Shown in pieces: positions 26,195 through 35,900 of a DNA stretch of 52,783 nt. Below the pieces are notes generated by a model that did not search any database, was not told the origin of the DNA, and saw nothing but the letters and a program-made list of their open reading frames with translations. The stretch lies in contig NZ_JAFFQY010000009.1 of the NCBI RefSeq assembly GCF_017311575.1, positions 1 through 52,783 on the forward strand, in the 5' to 3' direction. Within the stretch, counting starts at the first letter, position 1; every line of letters starts with the position of its first letter. Position numbers and translations under genes: made by a program. Source of the DNA: Roseococcus thiosulfatophilus. GTDB lineage: Bacteria; Pseudomonadota; Alphaproteobacteria; Acetobacterales; Acetobacteraceae.

Positions 26195-26619
26195 GCGCAG
26201 CGGAGGAGGTCATCGCCGAACTCGAGGAAGGCTTCGCCCTCTTCGACGACTGGGAGGACCGCTACCGCTACCTCATGGAACTCGGGCGGGAGCTGGAACC
26301 GCTGGCGCCCGAGGAGATGGTGGAGGCCAACCGCGTCTCCGGCTGCCAGTCCCGCGTGTGGCTGACCACGCGCGCGGAGGGCGGGCGCCTGCGGCTGCGC
26401 GCGGCCAGCGACGCGGCCTTCGTGCAGGGCATCCTGGCCCTGCTGCTGCGCGTCTATGACGGCCGCACCCCCGCCGAGATCATGGAAACGGGGCCGGAAT
26501 TCCTGGGCCGCCTGGGCCTCGACGAGGCCCTCAGCATGTCGCGCCGCAATGGCGCGGCGGCGGTGGTGGGGCGCATCCAGGCGGCGGCGCAGCGCATGGA
26601 GGCCGGGGCCACGGGCTGA
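26191..26619 (+). CDS. sufE: Cysteine desulfuration protein SufE
   Basis: This 142-residue protein accepts persulfide sulfur from SufS for iron-sulfur cluster assembly. The acceptor Cys52 is in RVSGCQSRVW, and the fold pattern (FDDWEDRYRYLMELGREL at the N-terminus, GRTPAEIM and FLGRLGLDEALSMSRRNG later) is full length for the family. Its ATG overlaps the carD stop (ATGA). No other suf gene is nearby. Confidence 0.95.
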   Translation: MSAAEEVIAELEEGFALFDDWEDRYRYLMELGRELEPLAPEEMVEANRVSGCQSRVWLTTRAEGGRLRLRAASDAAFVQGILALLLRVYDGRTPAEIMETGPEFLGRLGLDEALSMSRRNGAAAVVGRIQAAAQRMEAGATG

Positions 26620-26628
26620 GGCCTGCGG

Positions 26629-27837
26629 TCACGCGCCCAGCAGCGGCAGCCCCGCTTCCAGCCGGTCGGCTGCGCCCTGGACGGCGTGGCGAAGCGCCTC
26701 CGCGTCGTAATACCCCCCCACCACATGCAGATGGTGGGCGATGGCCCGCCGGAAGGCCGTGAACAGGGCGCAATCGGGGGGCTCGGGGGCGGTCCAGAAG
26801 CGGTCGCGGCCCGATTCATGCGTCAGGCCCGGCACGCGATACACCGCCTCGCCCAGCGCCAGCAGCGGCTTTCCGGCCTCCAGCGCGTTCAAGCCGGCGG
26901 TGCTGTTCACCGTGATCATCCCCGCCGACCGCGCCAGCACCGCGCCGAGCGGCACGCCGTCCAGGAAATGCACCCGGCCCGCGACGCCCGCGGCGCGCGC
27001 CATGCGCGCCACCCGCCGCTTCCACCACTTCAACCCGGGGTCGAGCGGATGGACCTTGAAGGCCAGGTGCGCCTGCGGGGGCGCGTGGGCGGCGAAGCTC
27101 GCCACCGTCTCCCGCATGGGCGTGTCCTGGTCCGGGAAGGGCGAGTAGGCGCGGAGCGAGAAGTCCATCTCCATCTGCATGGCGAAGACGAAGAGGGGGG
27201 CGTCCGCCGGGAGCCGTTGCAGCAGGCGCTCGCCGAGCCGCCGCGCCAGCGGCCGCAGCGCCAGCCGCACCCCGGTCCCCATGTAGATGGGAATGGGCGA
27301 GTTCAGCAGATGCGTCTCGAAATGCCGGAAGGGCCAGGGCAGCAAATTGGCCAGGTGGAATTCCATGTCCCAGAGGGCCTGGCGCGCGAAGCTGTCGCGG
27401 AAGACCATGGGCGGGGCGAGCGGCGGCGAGGCCTCGGCCAGCCGCAGCACCTCCGCCGGTTCGCGCGGGAAATGGGACATGGCGTTGTGCCCGTCCCGCT
27501 CCAGGATGATGCGGTCCGGCCGGAGATAGCCGTAGTCCGTGGCGGCGACCGGGATGGAGCGCGCCTGCGCCGCCCCGATGGCGATGCGGTGATAGACCCG
27601 CTGCTCGCCCAGCAGCACCAGGTCGGTGATGGCCTCGCGGTCCAGGAAATCGCTGACGAAGCGCGGCCAGTCGGCCAGCGTCCCGGTGAAGTCCACCGCA
27701 CCAGGCCCGCGCCAGAACATCTTGTCGCCCAGGCAGAGGTTGATCCGGTGGGCCGCGTGGCCCCGCGCGCGCAGCTCCGCCGCGAGGTCCGCGAAGAAGG
27801 GGCTGATGGGGCCTTGCAGGAAGAGGAAGCGCTTCAC
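26629..27837 (-). CDS. kpsS: Capsule polysaccharide lipid-linker protein KpsS-like (beta-Kdo transferase)
   Basis: This 402-residue protein matches KpsS: FLFLQGPISPFFADLA at the N-terminus, TDYGYLRPDRIILERDGHNA, and FKVHPLDPG plus ITVNSTAGLNALEAGKPLLALG towards the C-terminus. KpsS and KpsC build the poly-Kdo linker on a phospholipid that anchors capsule in group 2 systems, acting at the inner face of the inner membrane. No KpsC partner is in the window. I prefer the GTG at 27837, which overlaps the upstream stop as GTGA and follows GGGAGGG; GTG 27843 is the alternative. It is last in the PKS operon. Confidence 0.88.
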   Translation of the reverse strand: MKRFLFLQGPISPFFADLAAELRARGHAAHRINLCLGDKMFWRGPGAVDFTGTLADWPRFVSDFLDREAITDLVLLGEQRVYHRIAIGAAQARSIPVAATDYGYLRPDRIILERDGHNAMSHFPREPAEVLRLAEASPPLAPPMVFRDSFARQALWDMEFHLANLLPWPFRHFETHLLNSPIPIYMGTGVRLALRPLARRLGERLLQRLPADAPLFVFAMQMEMDFSLRAYSPFPDQDTPMRETVASFAAHAPPQAHLAFKVHPLDPGLKWWKRRVARMARAAGVAGRVHFLDGVPLGAVLARSAGMITVNSTAGLNALEAGKPLLALGEAVYRVPGLTHESGRDRFWTAPEPPDCALFTAFRRAIAHHLHVVGGYYDAEALRHAVQGAADRLEAGLPLLGA

Positions 27838-28607
27838 GCCCACCCTCCCGCCGGGGCGCGCCAGGCGGCGGCGACATCGCCCTTGCCCAGCAGCCTCACG
27901 CCCGCCGCGCGCCGGACGGCGGGGCTGGGCCAGCCGCGATAGGGCAGGGTTTCGGGCGGGGCGGGCGGGGCCTCGCCGGCCGCGATGCGCGCCAGCACGC
28001 CCTCCAGCAGCGGCAGGGCCGCCAGGTGCAGAGCGCGGGCGGCGGCGGAGGCGCTGGTGCCGGGCGGCAGGGGCACTTCCCGCTGCGCCCAGATGCCGCC
28101 CGCATCAATGCGCGTCGCCATCTGGTGGATGCTGACGCCCGTCGCGCCCTCGGCCAGGCCGTGGAAGGCGGGGATGGGACCGCGGTGGCGCGGCAGCAGC
28201 GAGGGATGCACGTTGATGGCGCCCCGTGCCGGCACCGCCAGGGTCTCGGCGTCCAGGATGCGGTCCAGGTGGAAGCAGACCAGCAGTTCCGCCCCCGAGG
28301 CACGCAGCGCCGCCCGCATCGCCTCGGGCGCGCCGAGCCGCAGCGCGGGGATGCCGCGGGCGGCGCAGAGGGCGGAGAGGCGGGGCGGCTTCCGCAGCGC
28401 CCCGCCCAGCATGGGCAGGGCGTGGTTCACCATCAGGTAGGGAAGCAGCCCGGGGCCGCCGCGCCGCAGCGCGCGCCAGGTCGCGCGGGCGGCGCGGAGG
28501 GGGGAGGAGTGCCCCACCAGCACGAGGCGCGGGCCCAGGCCTTCGGCGAAACGCAATGTGGCCTCCGCGCTGGCGGCGCCCTCCAGGGTGAACAACGCGA
28601 CCCGCAA
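27834..28607 (-). CDS. Methionyl-tRNA formyltransferase-fold protein in lipid operon
   Basis: This protein of about 257 residues has the formyltransferase catalytic set: Asn132 and His134 in INVHPSLLPRHRG and Asp168 in RIDAGG, with GVSIHQM between. It should transfer a formyl group from 10-formyl-tetrahydrofolate to an amine. A longer open frame exists upstream but it is the shadow of the preceding gene; the family-like sequence begins at LRVALFTLEG, so I take TTG 28607, 4 bases after the upstream stop. Placement between an aminoketone-forming enzyme and KpsS suggests N-formylation of a lipid or sugar amine; that is inference. Confidence 0.78.
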   Translation of the reverse strand: MRVALFTLEGAASAEATLRFAEGLGPRLVLVGHSSPLRAARATWRALRRGGPGLLPYLMVNHALPMLGGALRKPPRLSALCAARGIPALRLGAPEAMRAALRASGAELLVCFHLDRILDAETLAVPARGAINVHPSLLPRHRGPIPAFHGLAEGATGVSIHQMATRIDAGGIWAQREVPLPPGTSASAAARALHLAALPLLEGVLARIAAGEAPPAPPETLPYRGWPSPAVRRAAGVRLLGKGDVAAAWRAPAGGWA

Positions 28608-28611
28608 CGCC

Positions 28612-29919
28612 TCACGCGGCCTCCCGTGCGGCGGCGCGCAGCGCCTCGATGGTGCGGTCGAGGTCGGCCTCGCTGTGCTCGGAGGAAAGGAAGAAGCGCA
28701 GCCGTGCCTGGCCCTCCGGCACCACGGGGAAGCAGATGGGCTGCACGTTGATGCCCGCGCCCACCAGCCGGTCCGCCACCAGCATGGCCGTGTAGGAATC
28801 CCCCAGCACGATGGGCACGATGCCGAAGCCGGCCGATTGCCCGGCGTCGAACCCCGCCGCCCGCGCCTGGTCGCGGAAGCGGCGCGCATTGGCCTGGAGT
28901 TTCGTCACCCGCCAGGGCTCGGCCGCGATCAGGCCCAGCGCCGCCTCGGCCGCGACCGCCAGCGGGGGCGGCAGCCCCACCGAATAGACGAAGCCGGGTG
29001 CGGTGTGCCGCAGCATGTCCACCAGCACATGGCTGCCCGCGATATAGCCCCCGGTGGAGGCCAGCGCCTTGGACAGCGTGCCCATCCAGATGTCCACCTC
29101 GCGCGGGTCCACGCCCTGCGCCTCGGCCACGCCGCGGCCCGTCGGGCCCAGCACGCCCAGCGAATGCGCCTCGTCCACCATCAGCCAGGCGTCGTGGCGG
29201 CGGGCGAGCGCCACGAAGGCCGCCAGGTCCGGCACTGTGCCGTCCATGGAGTAATGGCCCTCGATGAGGATCAGCGCGCGGTTGTGCCGCCCGCGTTCCG
29301 CCGCCAGCAGGGCGCCGGCCGCGGCCGCGTCATTGTGCGGGAAGGCCGCGCGCCGCGCGCCGGACAGCCGCATGCCCTCCGCCGCGCTGTTGTGGATCAG
29401 CGCGTCGTGCAGGATGAGGTCGGCGGGGCCCACCAGGTGGCCGATGGTGGTGACGTTGGTGGCGTGGCCCGAGACCATCGCCACCGCATCCTCCACCCCA
29501 TGGTGCCGGGCCAGCGCGGCCTCCAGCGCCGCATGCACCGGCCGCTCGCCCGAGACATAGCGCGAGGCCGAGGCCGAGACGCCATAGCGCGCGATGGCCT
29601 CCCGCGCCGCCGCATGGATGCGCGGGTCCCCGTTCAGCCCGAGGTAGTTGTAGGAGGAGAAGTTGATCATCTCCCGCCCCGCGATGCGCGTATGCGCGCC
29701 CGCGATGCCCTCATGGCTGTGGAAATAGGGGCTGCTGATGCCGGTCTGGCGCGAGAGGTTCCGCACCGCCGCCACCTCGCGCGCGGCGGGCAGCGTCGAG
29801 AAGTCGCGCGCGCTGGTGCTGGTGCCGCTGGGCGTGGGGGTGGGCGTGTTCATGCGCCCCAGCAGCGCCGCGCGCTCCTGCGGGGAAAGGCCGCGGCGGC
29901 GTGGGGGCCCGCCGCTCAT
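28612..29919 (-). CDS. Alpha-oxoamine synthase (AONS/KBL/SPT type, RkpG-like)
   Basis: This 435-residue PLP enzyme condenses an amino acid with an acyl thioester, releasing CO2 and giving an aminoketone. The PLP lysine is Lys284 in GTLSKALASTGGY, with Asp249 in VDEAHS. Other hallmarks are NYLGLNGDPR and GHYSMDGTVPD. About 50 extra N-terminal residues include LSPQERAALLGRM, which looks like an NRPS/PKS docking helix. Its ATG overlaps the PKS stop (ATGA). In rhizobia the same pair (rkpA PKS and rkpG) makes a lipid for capsular polysaccharide. The amino-acid substrate is not known. Confidence 0.88.
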   Translation of the reverse strand: MSGGPPRRRGLSPQERAALLGRMNTPTPTPSGTSTSARDFSTLPAAREVAAVRNLSRQTGISSPYFHSHEGIAGAHTRIAGREMINFSSYNYLGLNGDPRIHAAAREAIARYGVSASASRYVSGERPVHAALEAALARHHGVEDAVAMVSGHATNVTTIGHLVGPADLILHDALIHNSAAEGMRLSGARRAAFPHNDAAAAGALLAAERGRHNRALILIEGHYSMDGTVPDLAAFVALARRHDAWLMVDEAHSLGVLGPTGRGVAEAQGVDPREVDIWMGTLSKALASTGGYIAGSHVLVDMLRHTAPGFVYSVGLPPPLAVAAEAALGLIAAEPWRVTKLQANARRFRDQARAAGFDAGQSAGFGIVPIVLGDSYTAMLVADRLVGAGINVQPICFPVVPEGQARLRFFLSSEHSEADLDRTIEALRAAAREAA

Positions 29920-32900
29920 TCCGCCGCCTCGCGGCCGGGCTTCAATCCATCCAGCAGCAATTGCGCCACCCCCTGCACCGTCAAACCCTCGCCCACGCCC
30001 TGGAGGGGCAGGGACACCGAGAAACGCCGTTCCAGCGCCGTCCGCAACTCCAGCCCGCCCAGGCTGTCGAGGCCAAGCCCGGCCAGCGGCGCGTCGAGGG
30101 CGATGCTATGGGCGGGCAAGCGCAGGATCCGTCCGATTTCGACGCCCACCATACGCTGGATCGCGTCCCGTGCGGCATCTTCTCCCATGGCGCGCAGCGC
30201 GGGGAGCGAGATGTCCTCCGCCTCGCCTTCCGCGCCCACCTGCCCGGCCAGCGCCAGGAAGGGCGGTTCGGCCAGCAAGGCGAGGCTGCGCCGGGCGGCC
30301 GGCCAGTCGAGCCGTGCCACGCCGGCCACCGCCACGCCGGACTCCAGCAGGGCGGGCAGGCGGTCCAGCGCCTCGCGCGCGGTCAGCGCCACGGCGCCGA
30401 GGCGGCGGGCCAGGCCCTCGGCCCGGGCCTCCTCGCCGGCCAGCATACCGGCATCGGAGATCGGGCCCCATTGCACGGCCAGCGCGGGGCGGCCCTGGGC
30501 CTGGCGGCGGCGGGCCAGCGCCTCCATCCCCGCATTGGCCGCCACATAGGCCGCCTGGCCCGGGCTGCCGATGGGCACGGTGGCCGAGGAGAACAGCAGG
30601 AACAGGCCGGGCTCATCGGCCTCGGTCAGCCGGTCCAGGTTTTCCGCCACCACCACCTTGGCGTCCCACACCGACCGGGCGGCACGGGCGTCGAGGCGGG
30701 CGGCCACGCCGTCCGACAGCACGGCGGCGGCATGGACCACGCCCGTGATGGGCGCCTCGGCGCGCAACTGCTCCAGCGCGGCGGAAAGCGCCGCGGCATC
30801 GGTGGCGTCACAGGCCAGCAGCCGCGTCATGGGGCCGAGGCTTTCGGCCGCCTCCACTGCCCCCGGCGCCGCCGCCCCCCGGCGCGAGAGCAGCGCGAGC
30901 CGCCGCGCACCCTGCCCGGCCAGCCAGCGCGCCGCCTCCAGCCCGAAGCCCGTGGTGCCGCCGACCACCACCACCCAGCCCTCACCCATGCCGGCCTGGG
31001 GGGGCATCCAGCGGGGCCGGGCGCCGGCCTCGGCGGCTTCCTCCGGCGGGCGGATGACGAGCTTGCCGACATGGCCCCCCGCCTGGAGGCGGCGGAAGGC
31101 GTCCTCCACCGTCGCGGCCGCGTGCACGCGCACCGGGAGCGGGCGGAACACGCCCTCCTCCAGCCGGCGCATGAGGCTTTCGAGGTGGCGCCGGGCCAAG
31201 GCGGGGCGGGCGCGGGCCAACTCGTCCACATCCACCGCGAAATAGCTGACATTGCGGCGCAGCGGGCGCAGGGGCGCGCGCCGCGCCTCGGCATAGTCGC
31301 GCTTGCCCAGTTCGAGGAAACGGCCGAAGGGCGCCATCAGGGCCAGGCTGCGCTCCATCGCCTCGCCCGAGAGCGAGTTCAGGCAGAGGTCCACGCAGCC
31401 CTCGCCCGGCGGCGCCTCCCAATGCGCGCGAAGCTCCTCGGCGAAGCCGGCGGAGCGGCTGTCCAGCGCTACCTCCGCCCCCGCCGCCCGCAGCAGGGCG
31501 CGGCGGGCTTCGGTGCCGGCGGTGGCGGCCACCCGGGCGCCGGCGGCCAGCGCCACCTGCAACGCCGCCAGCCCCACCGCGCCCGCCCCGCCATGGATCA
31601 GCACGCGGTCGCCGGGGGCGATGCGGCCCAGCTCCTCCAGCGCATGGACGGCGGTGAGGAAGGCCACGGGCAGGCCGGCCGCCTCCTCGGGCGCGAGCCA
31701 GCCGGGGCGGGGCACCAGGGCCTCCTCGCGCGTCACCGCGCGGGTGGCCAGCGCCCGGGGGGCGACGCCCAGCACCGGCTGGCCGGGCGCGAGGGCGCAG
31801 CCCGGCCCCACCGCCTCGACCACGCCCGCCAGTTCCATGCCGAGGCCCGGCCCGGCGAAGCCGGCGCGGAGGATGTCCTCCGGCAGCAGCCCCTGCGCCC
31901 ACATCACGTCGCGGAAATTGAGGCCCACCGCCTGCACGGAAAGCCGCACCTCGCCGGGGCCGAGGGGGTGGGCGGCCACCTCCGGCGCCGGCTGCCAGGC
32001 CAGCGTGCCGAGCTGCCCGGGCATGCCGACGGCCAGGCGCAGCGGGCCGGGCGGCGGCGGCGGCGCGGGCACCCCGGCGGCCACGCGCGGCACCAGGCGC
32101 CCGGCCTGGGTCAGAAGCTGCTCGGCCTCCGCATCGGGGGGCGTGAGCAGGGCGGCGGCGAGGCGCCTGGCCGCGGCCTGCGGATCCAGCCCCAGGTCCA
32201 GGTCATGCCGGCGCGGGCGCAGCGCCGACATCTCATTGGCCAGCACGCGGCCCAGCGCCAACAGCCCCGCGGCACCCGGCCGCGTGGCGCCGCCGCGGGT
32301 GACGAGGTGCAGCCCCTCCGCCACGCCCTCGGCCGTGGCGGCAAGCTGCGCGGTGGCGGCCAGCCCCTCGGGCCCCGGCTCCGGCCAGGCCAGGAGGGTG
32401 GCGCCGCGCAGCGTGGCGGGGGCGGGGTTCTCGGGCAGGCGGGTGACGCGGGCGCCGGCGGCGGCGAGCGCCTCGGCCAGGGCATTGGCCCATTCCTGCT
32501 TCGCGGGGCCGTTCCAGAGGGCGAAATGCCGGCCCATGGCGGCGGGCAGCAATTGGCCGCTCTCCGGCATGGCGGCGGCGACCAGCGCCGCGGGCCAGGG
32601 CGAGGGCGGCAGGGGCAGGATGCGCGGCCGGTCCCAGCCCGCGCCGAGCAGGGCGGCGTTCCAGCCGGCCGCGTCCAGCAGCCGGCGCGTAGTCCACCAT
32701 TCGGCGGCCAGCCCCTCGGTCATGTCCCAGAACAGGCTGGGCAGGGGTTCGGCCAGCAACAGGGCGCCGCCCGGCGCGGTGGCGCGGCGCAGCCCCTCGG
32801 CCAGGGCCTGGCCGCCCGCGCGCCGGGGCGAGAGGGCGAGGGCCAGCACCAGCTCCGCCTCGGCGGGCGGGGCATCGGGGCCGGCGGGGTCCCATTCCGC

Positions 32901-35900
32901 CAGCTCCACCCCCGGCGGCACGGGGGGCGGGCGCTGGCCGGGCAGGTGGGTGGCGATGAGGCGCGCCTCGGAAGGCAGCGCCTGGCGCAGCGCGGGCAGC
33001 AGCGGGCCTTCCGTGGCGCCGGCCAGCAGCACGCGGCAGGGACGGGCGGCGGGCCAGCCCTCCAGCAGCCGCGCCGCGCCATGGGCCAGGGCCGCGCCCA
33101 GCCGGTGCAGGCTTTCCGCATCGGGCGAGAGGCGCGCGGGCGGCATGGGCAGGCCCGGCAGGGCGGTGGGCAGCGCCTCCGCCGCCTCGGCCAGGGTGGC
33201 GAGTTCCTGCGCGAGGGCGGGCGCCTCCAGCATCACCTGCTGCCAGATGGCGTGGGCGGCCGGCAGCTCCTGCGCGGCGGCGCCCAGATGGGCGCGCAGG
33301 GCATGGGCCAGCGGGCCCTCGGCGGTGGCGAGCCCGGCCTCCTGCGCCGCCGCCGCCGCATGGGCGTCCAGCAGCAGCGCGGCCTCCTCCAGCGGGGGGC
33401 CGGGGGGCGGCAGGTCGAGCATGGCGGGATCGAGCGCGGGGGCCGCCTCGGGCCAGCCCAGCGGCACCGGCGCCGGCACCCATTCCCCATGGAAGACAGG
33501 GGGTGCCGCGGCGCGCTCGCCCAGCGGCACGCGCTGGAAGGTGGCTTCCTCCAGCCGGGCGACGGCCCGGCCCAGCGCGTCGCGGAGCGTGATGCGGGCG
33601 GCCACGCCGCGCTCGCCCGGGGCGGTGATGGCGATCTCGGCCGCGACGGCCACGCCGCCCTCGCGCCGCGCCAGCACGCGGCCGAAGCGCACGGGCAGGA
33701 AGCCGTCGCGCGCGGGGCCTTCCTGCGCATCGCCCAGCAGGCCGAGCAGCCCTTGCAGCGCGCCGTCCAGCCGCACCGGGTGCAGGTGGAAGGCCTCGTC
33801 GGGCGGGGCGGTGGCGGGCAGGTCCAGTTCCAGCCGCACCTGGCCCGTCTCGCGGCGGGTGGCGAAGCGGGTGACGGGCCGGAAGGCCGGGCCGTATTCG
33901 AGGCCGAGCCGCGCGGCCGCCTGGGTCAGCGCCGCGCCGCCCTGCCATTCGCCGACAGGCTCGGCGGCGCCCTCCGGCTCGGGCGGGGGCGGCAGGGGCG
34001 AGAGGCGCGCGGTGGCGTGCAGCGCCCAGGCCTCGGTCCCCAGGCGACGGCGGGATTCCAGGCGGAAGCCGCCTTCCTCGTCCAGCCGCGCGCGCAATTC
34101 CCGCAGCGCGTCGGACGCCAGCGGCATGGGGCGCAGGATGGTGAAGTCCGTCACCTCCAGCCAGGGAGTGGCGGGGTGGCGCAGGAAGCCGGCCTCCAGC
34201 GCGATCTCCACCATGGCCGCGGCGGGCAGGATGGGCTGCAGGCCCAGCGCATGGTCCGCGAGCCAGGGGGCGCCGGCGGTGTCGAGCGTGTTGCGCCATT
34301 CCTCGCCCGCCTCGCCATGGCGGTGGCCGAGCAGCCCGCCCTCGGGCGGCGTGTGCAGCAGGGGGCGGGCCTCGACGCTGCGCGGCAGCCAGTGCGGCTG
34401 GGGTTCCAGCGGCAGGGCGGGCAGGGCACGGAATTCGGCGGGGCCCTGGAAGGCGCGGCCGCCGCGCGGGTCGGCGCCCTGGGCGGTGGCGGCGTCGGCC
34501 AGGGCGGGGAAGGGGTCCGCCTGCCGGGCGCGGTGCGGGCGCAGCGTGGCCATGCTGGGCACCTCGCGCCCCGCCGCGCGCAGCAGGGTGCGGAGGTAGC
34601 CCTGGAGCAGCGGCCGCGGCCCGATCTCGACCAGCAGGGCGGGGTGGCGCGCCAGCCCCGTGGCCATGGCATCGGCGAAGCGCACCGGCTCCCGCAGGTT
34701 CCGCCACCAATAGGCGGCGTCGCAGGCATCGGGGTCCAGCAGCTGGCCCGTCACGGTGGAGATCAGGGGCACGCCCCCCTCCCGCCCGCGCAGCCCGCGC
34801 AAATCCCGCAGCAGGCCGGCCCGCACCGGGTCCATGGCCGCCGAATGGAAGGCGTAGTCGAGGTCGAGCGGCAGCCAAGCCCAGCGCCGGGCGGCGGCGG
34901 CCTCGGCGAGGCGCGCCAGGGCGGGTTCCGGCCCGGCCACCGTCAACGAGGCCGGGGTGTTCACGGCCGCGATCTCGACGGGCCAGTCCTCGCCTTCGGA
35001 GCATTCGGCCAGCACCGGCCGCGCCTCCTCGGGCGTGGCGCCCAGCACGGCCATGCGGCCCACGCCGCGCCGCGCCTCCTGGTGGCGGCTGCGCGCGGCG
35101 ATGAGGCGCGCGGCCTGCCGCAGCGAAAGCAGGCCCGCCGCCTCGGCCGCCGCCACCTCGCCCACCGAATGGCCGATGCAGAAGGCGGGGGTGATGCCCT
35201 CTTCGGCCAGGGCGGCCACGATGGCGTGCTGGAGGGTGAAGAGCAGCGGCTGGGCGATGGCGGTGCGCGCCAGCTCGGCCTTGGTCACGCCGCGTTCCAG
35301 CAGGGCGGCGACGGACCAGCCGAGCTGTGGCGTCAGCGCGGCGTCGGCGCGTTCGACGGCGGCGCGGAAGGGGGCGCTGCCGCGCATCTCGGCCGCGCCC
35401 ATGCGGGCCCAGGCGGCGCCATTGCCGGTGAAGAGGAAGCCCACCCCCGCCCCATGCCCGGCCTTGCCGGTGGCGGCGCCGGCCACCTCCTCGCCTCGCG
35501 CGAAGTTGGCGAGCGCGCGGGCCGGGCGCGGGCCGCGCAGGACCAGCCGGTGCGCGCGCAGGGCGCGGTGCCGGGCCTGGCCGCGCGCCATGGCGGCCGC
35601 GCGGGCCGGCGGGGCCTTGGCCAGCAGCGTGGCCCAGTCGCCCGCCAGCCTTCGCAGCGCGGTGGGGGTTTGCGCCGAGAGGACCAGCGGCGGCGCCTCA
35701 CGCCCGTCCTCGCGCGCCACGGGGGGAGGGGGGGCCGCGCCCAGCAGGGCGCAGGCATTGGTGCCGCCGAAGCCGAAGGAATTCACCGCGACCGCCCCGC
35801 CCGCCAGCGGCATGGGGTGCGTGGCGGGCATGAGGCCCAGCCGGTCGAAGGGAATGTTGGGGTTGGGCGTCTCGCAATGCAGCGTGGCCGGGATGCGCCC

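Noticed and set aside
28608-28889. N-terminal 94-residue extension of the formyltransferase frame
   Set aside because: It lies inside the oxoamine synthase gene and has Arg/Ser/Trp-rich shadow composition; the family sequence begins at LRVALF.
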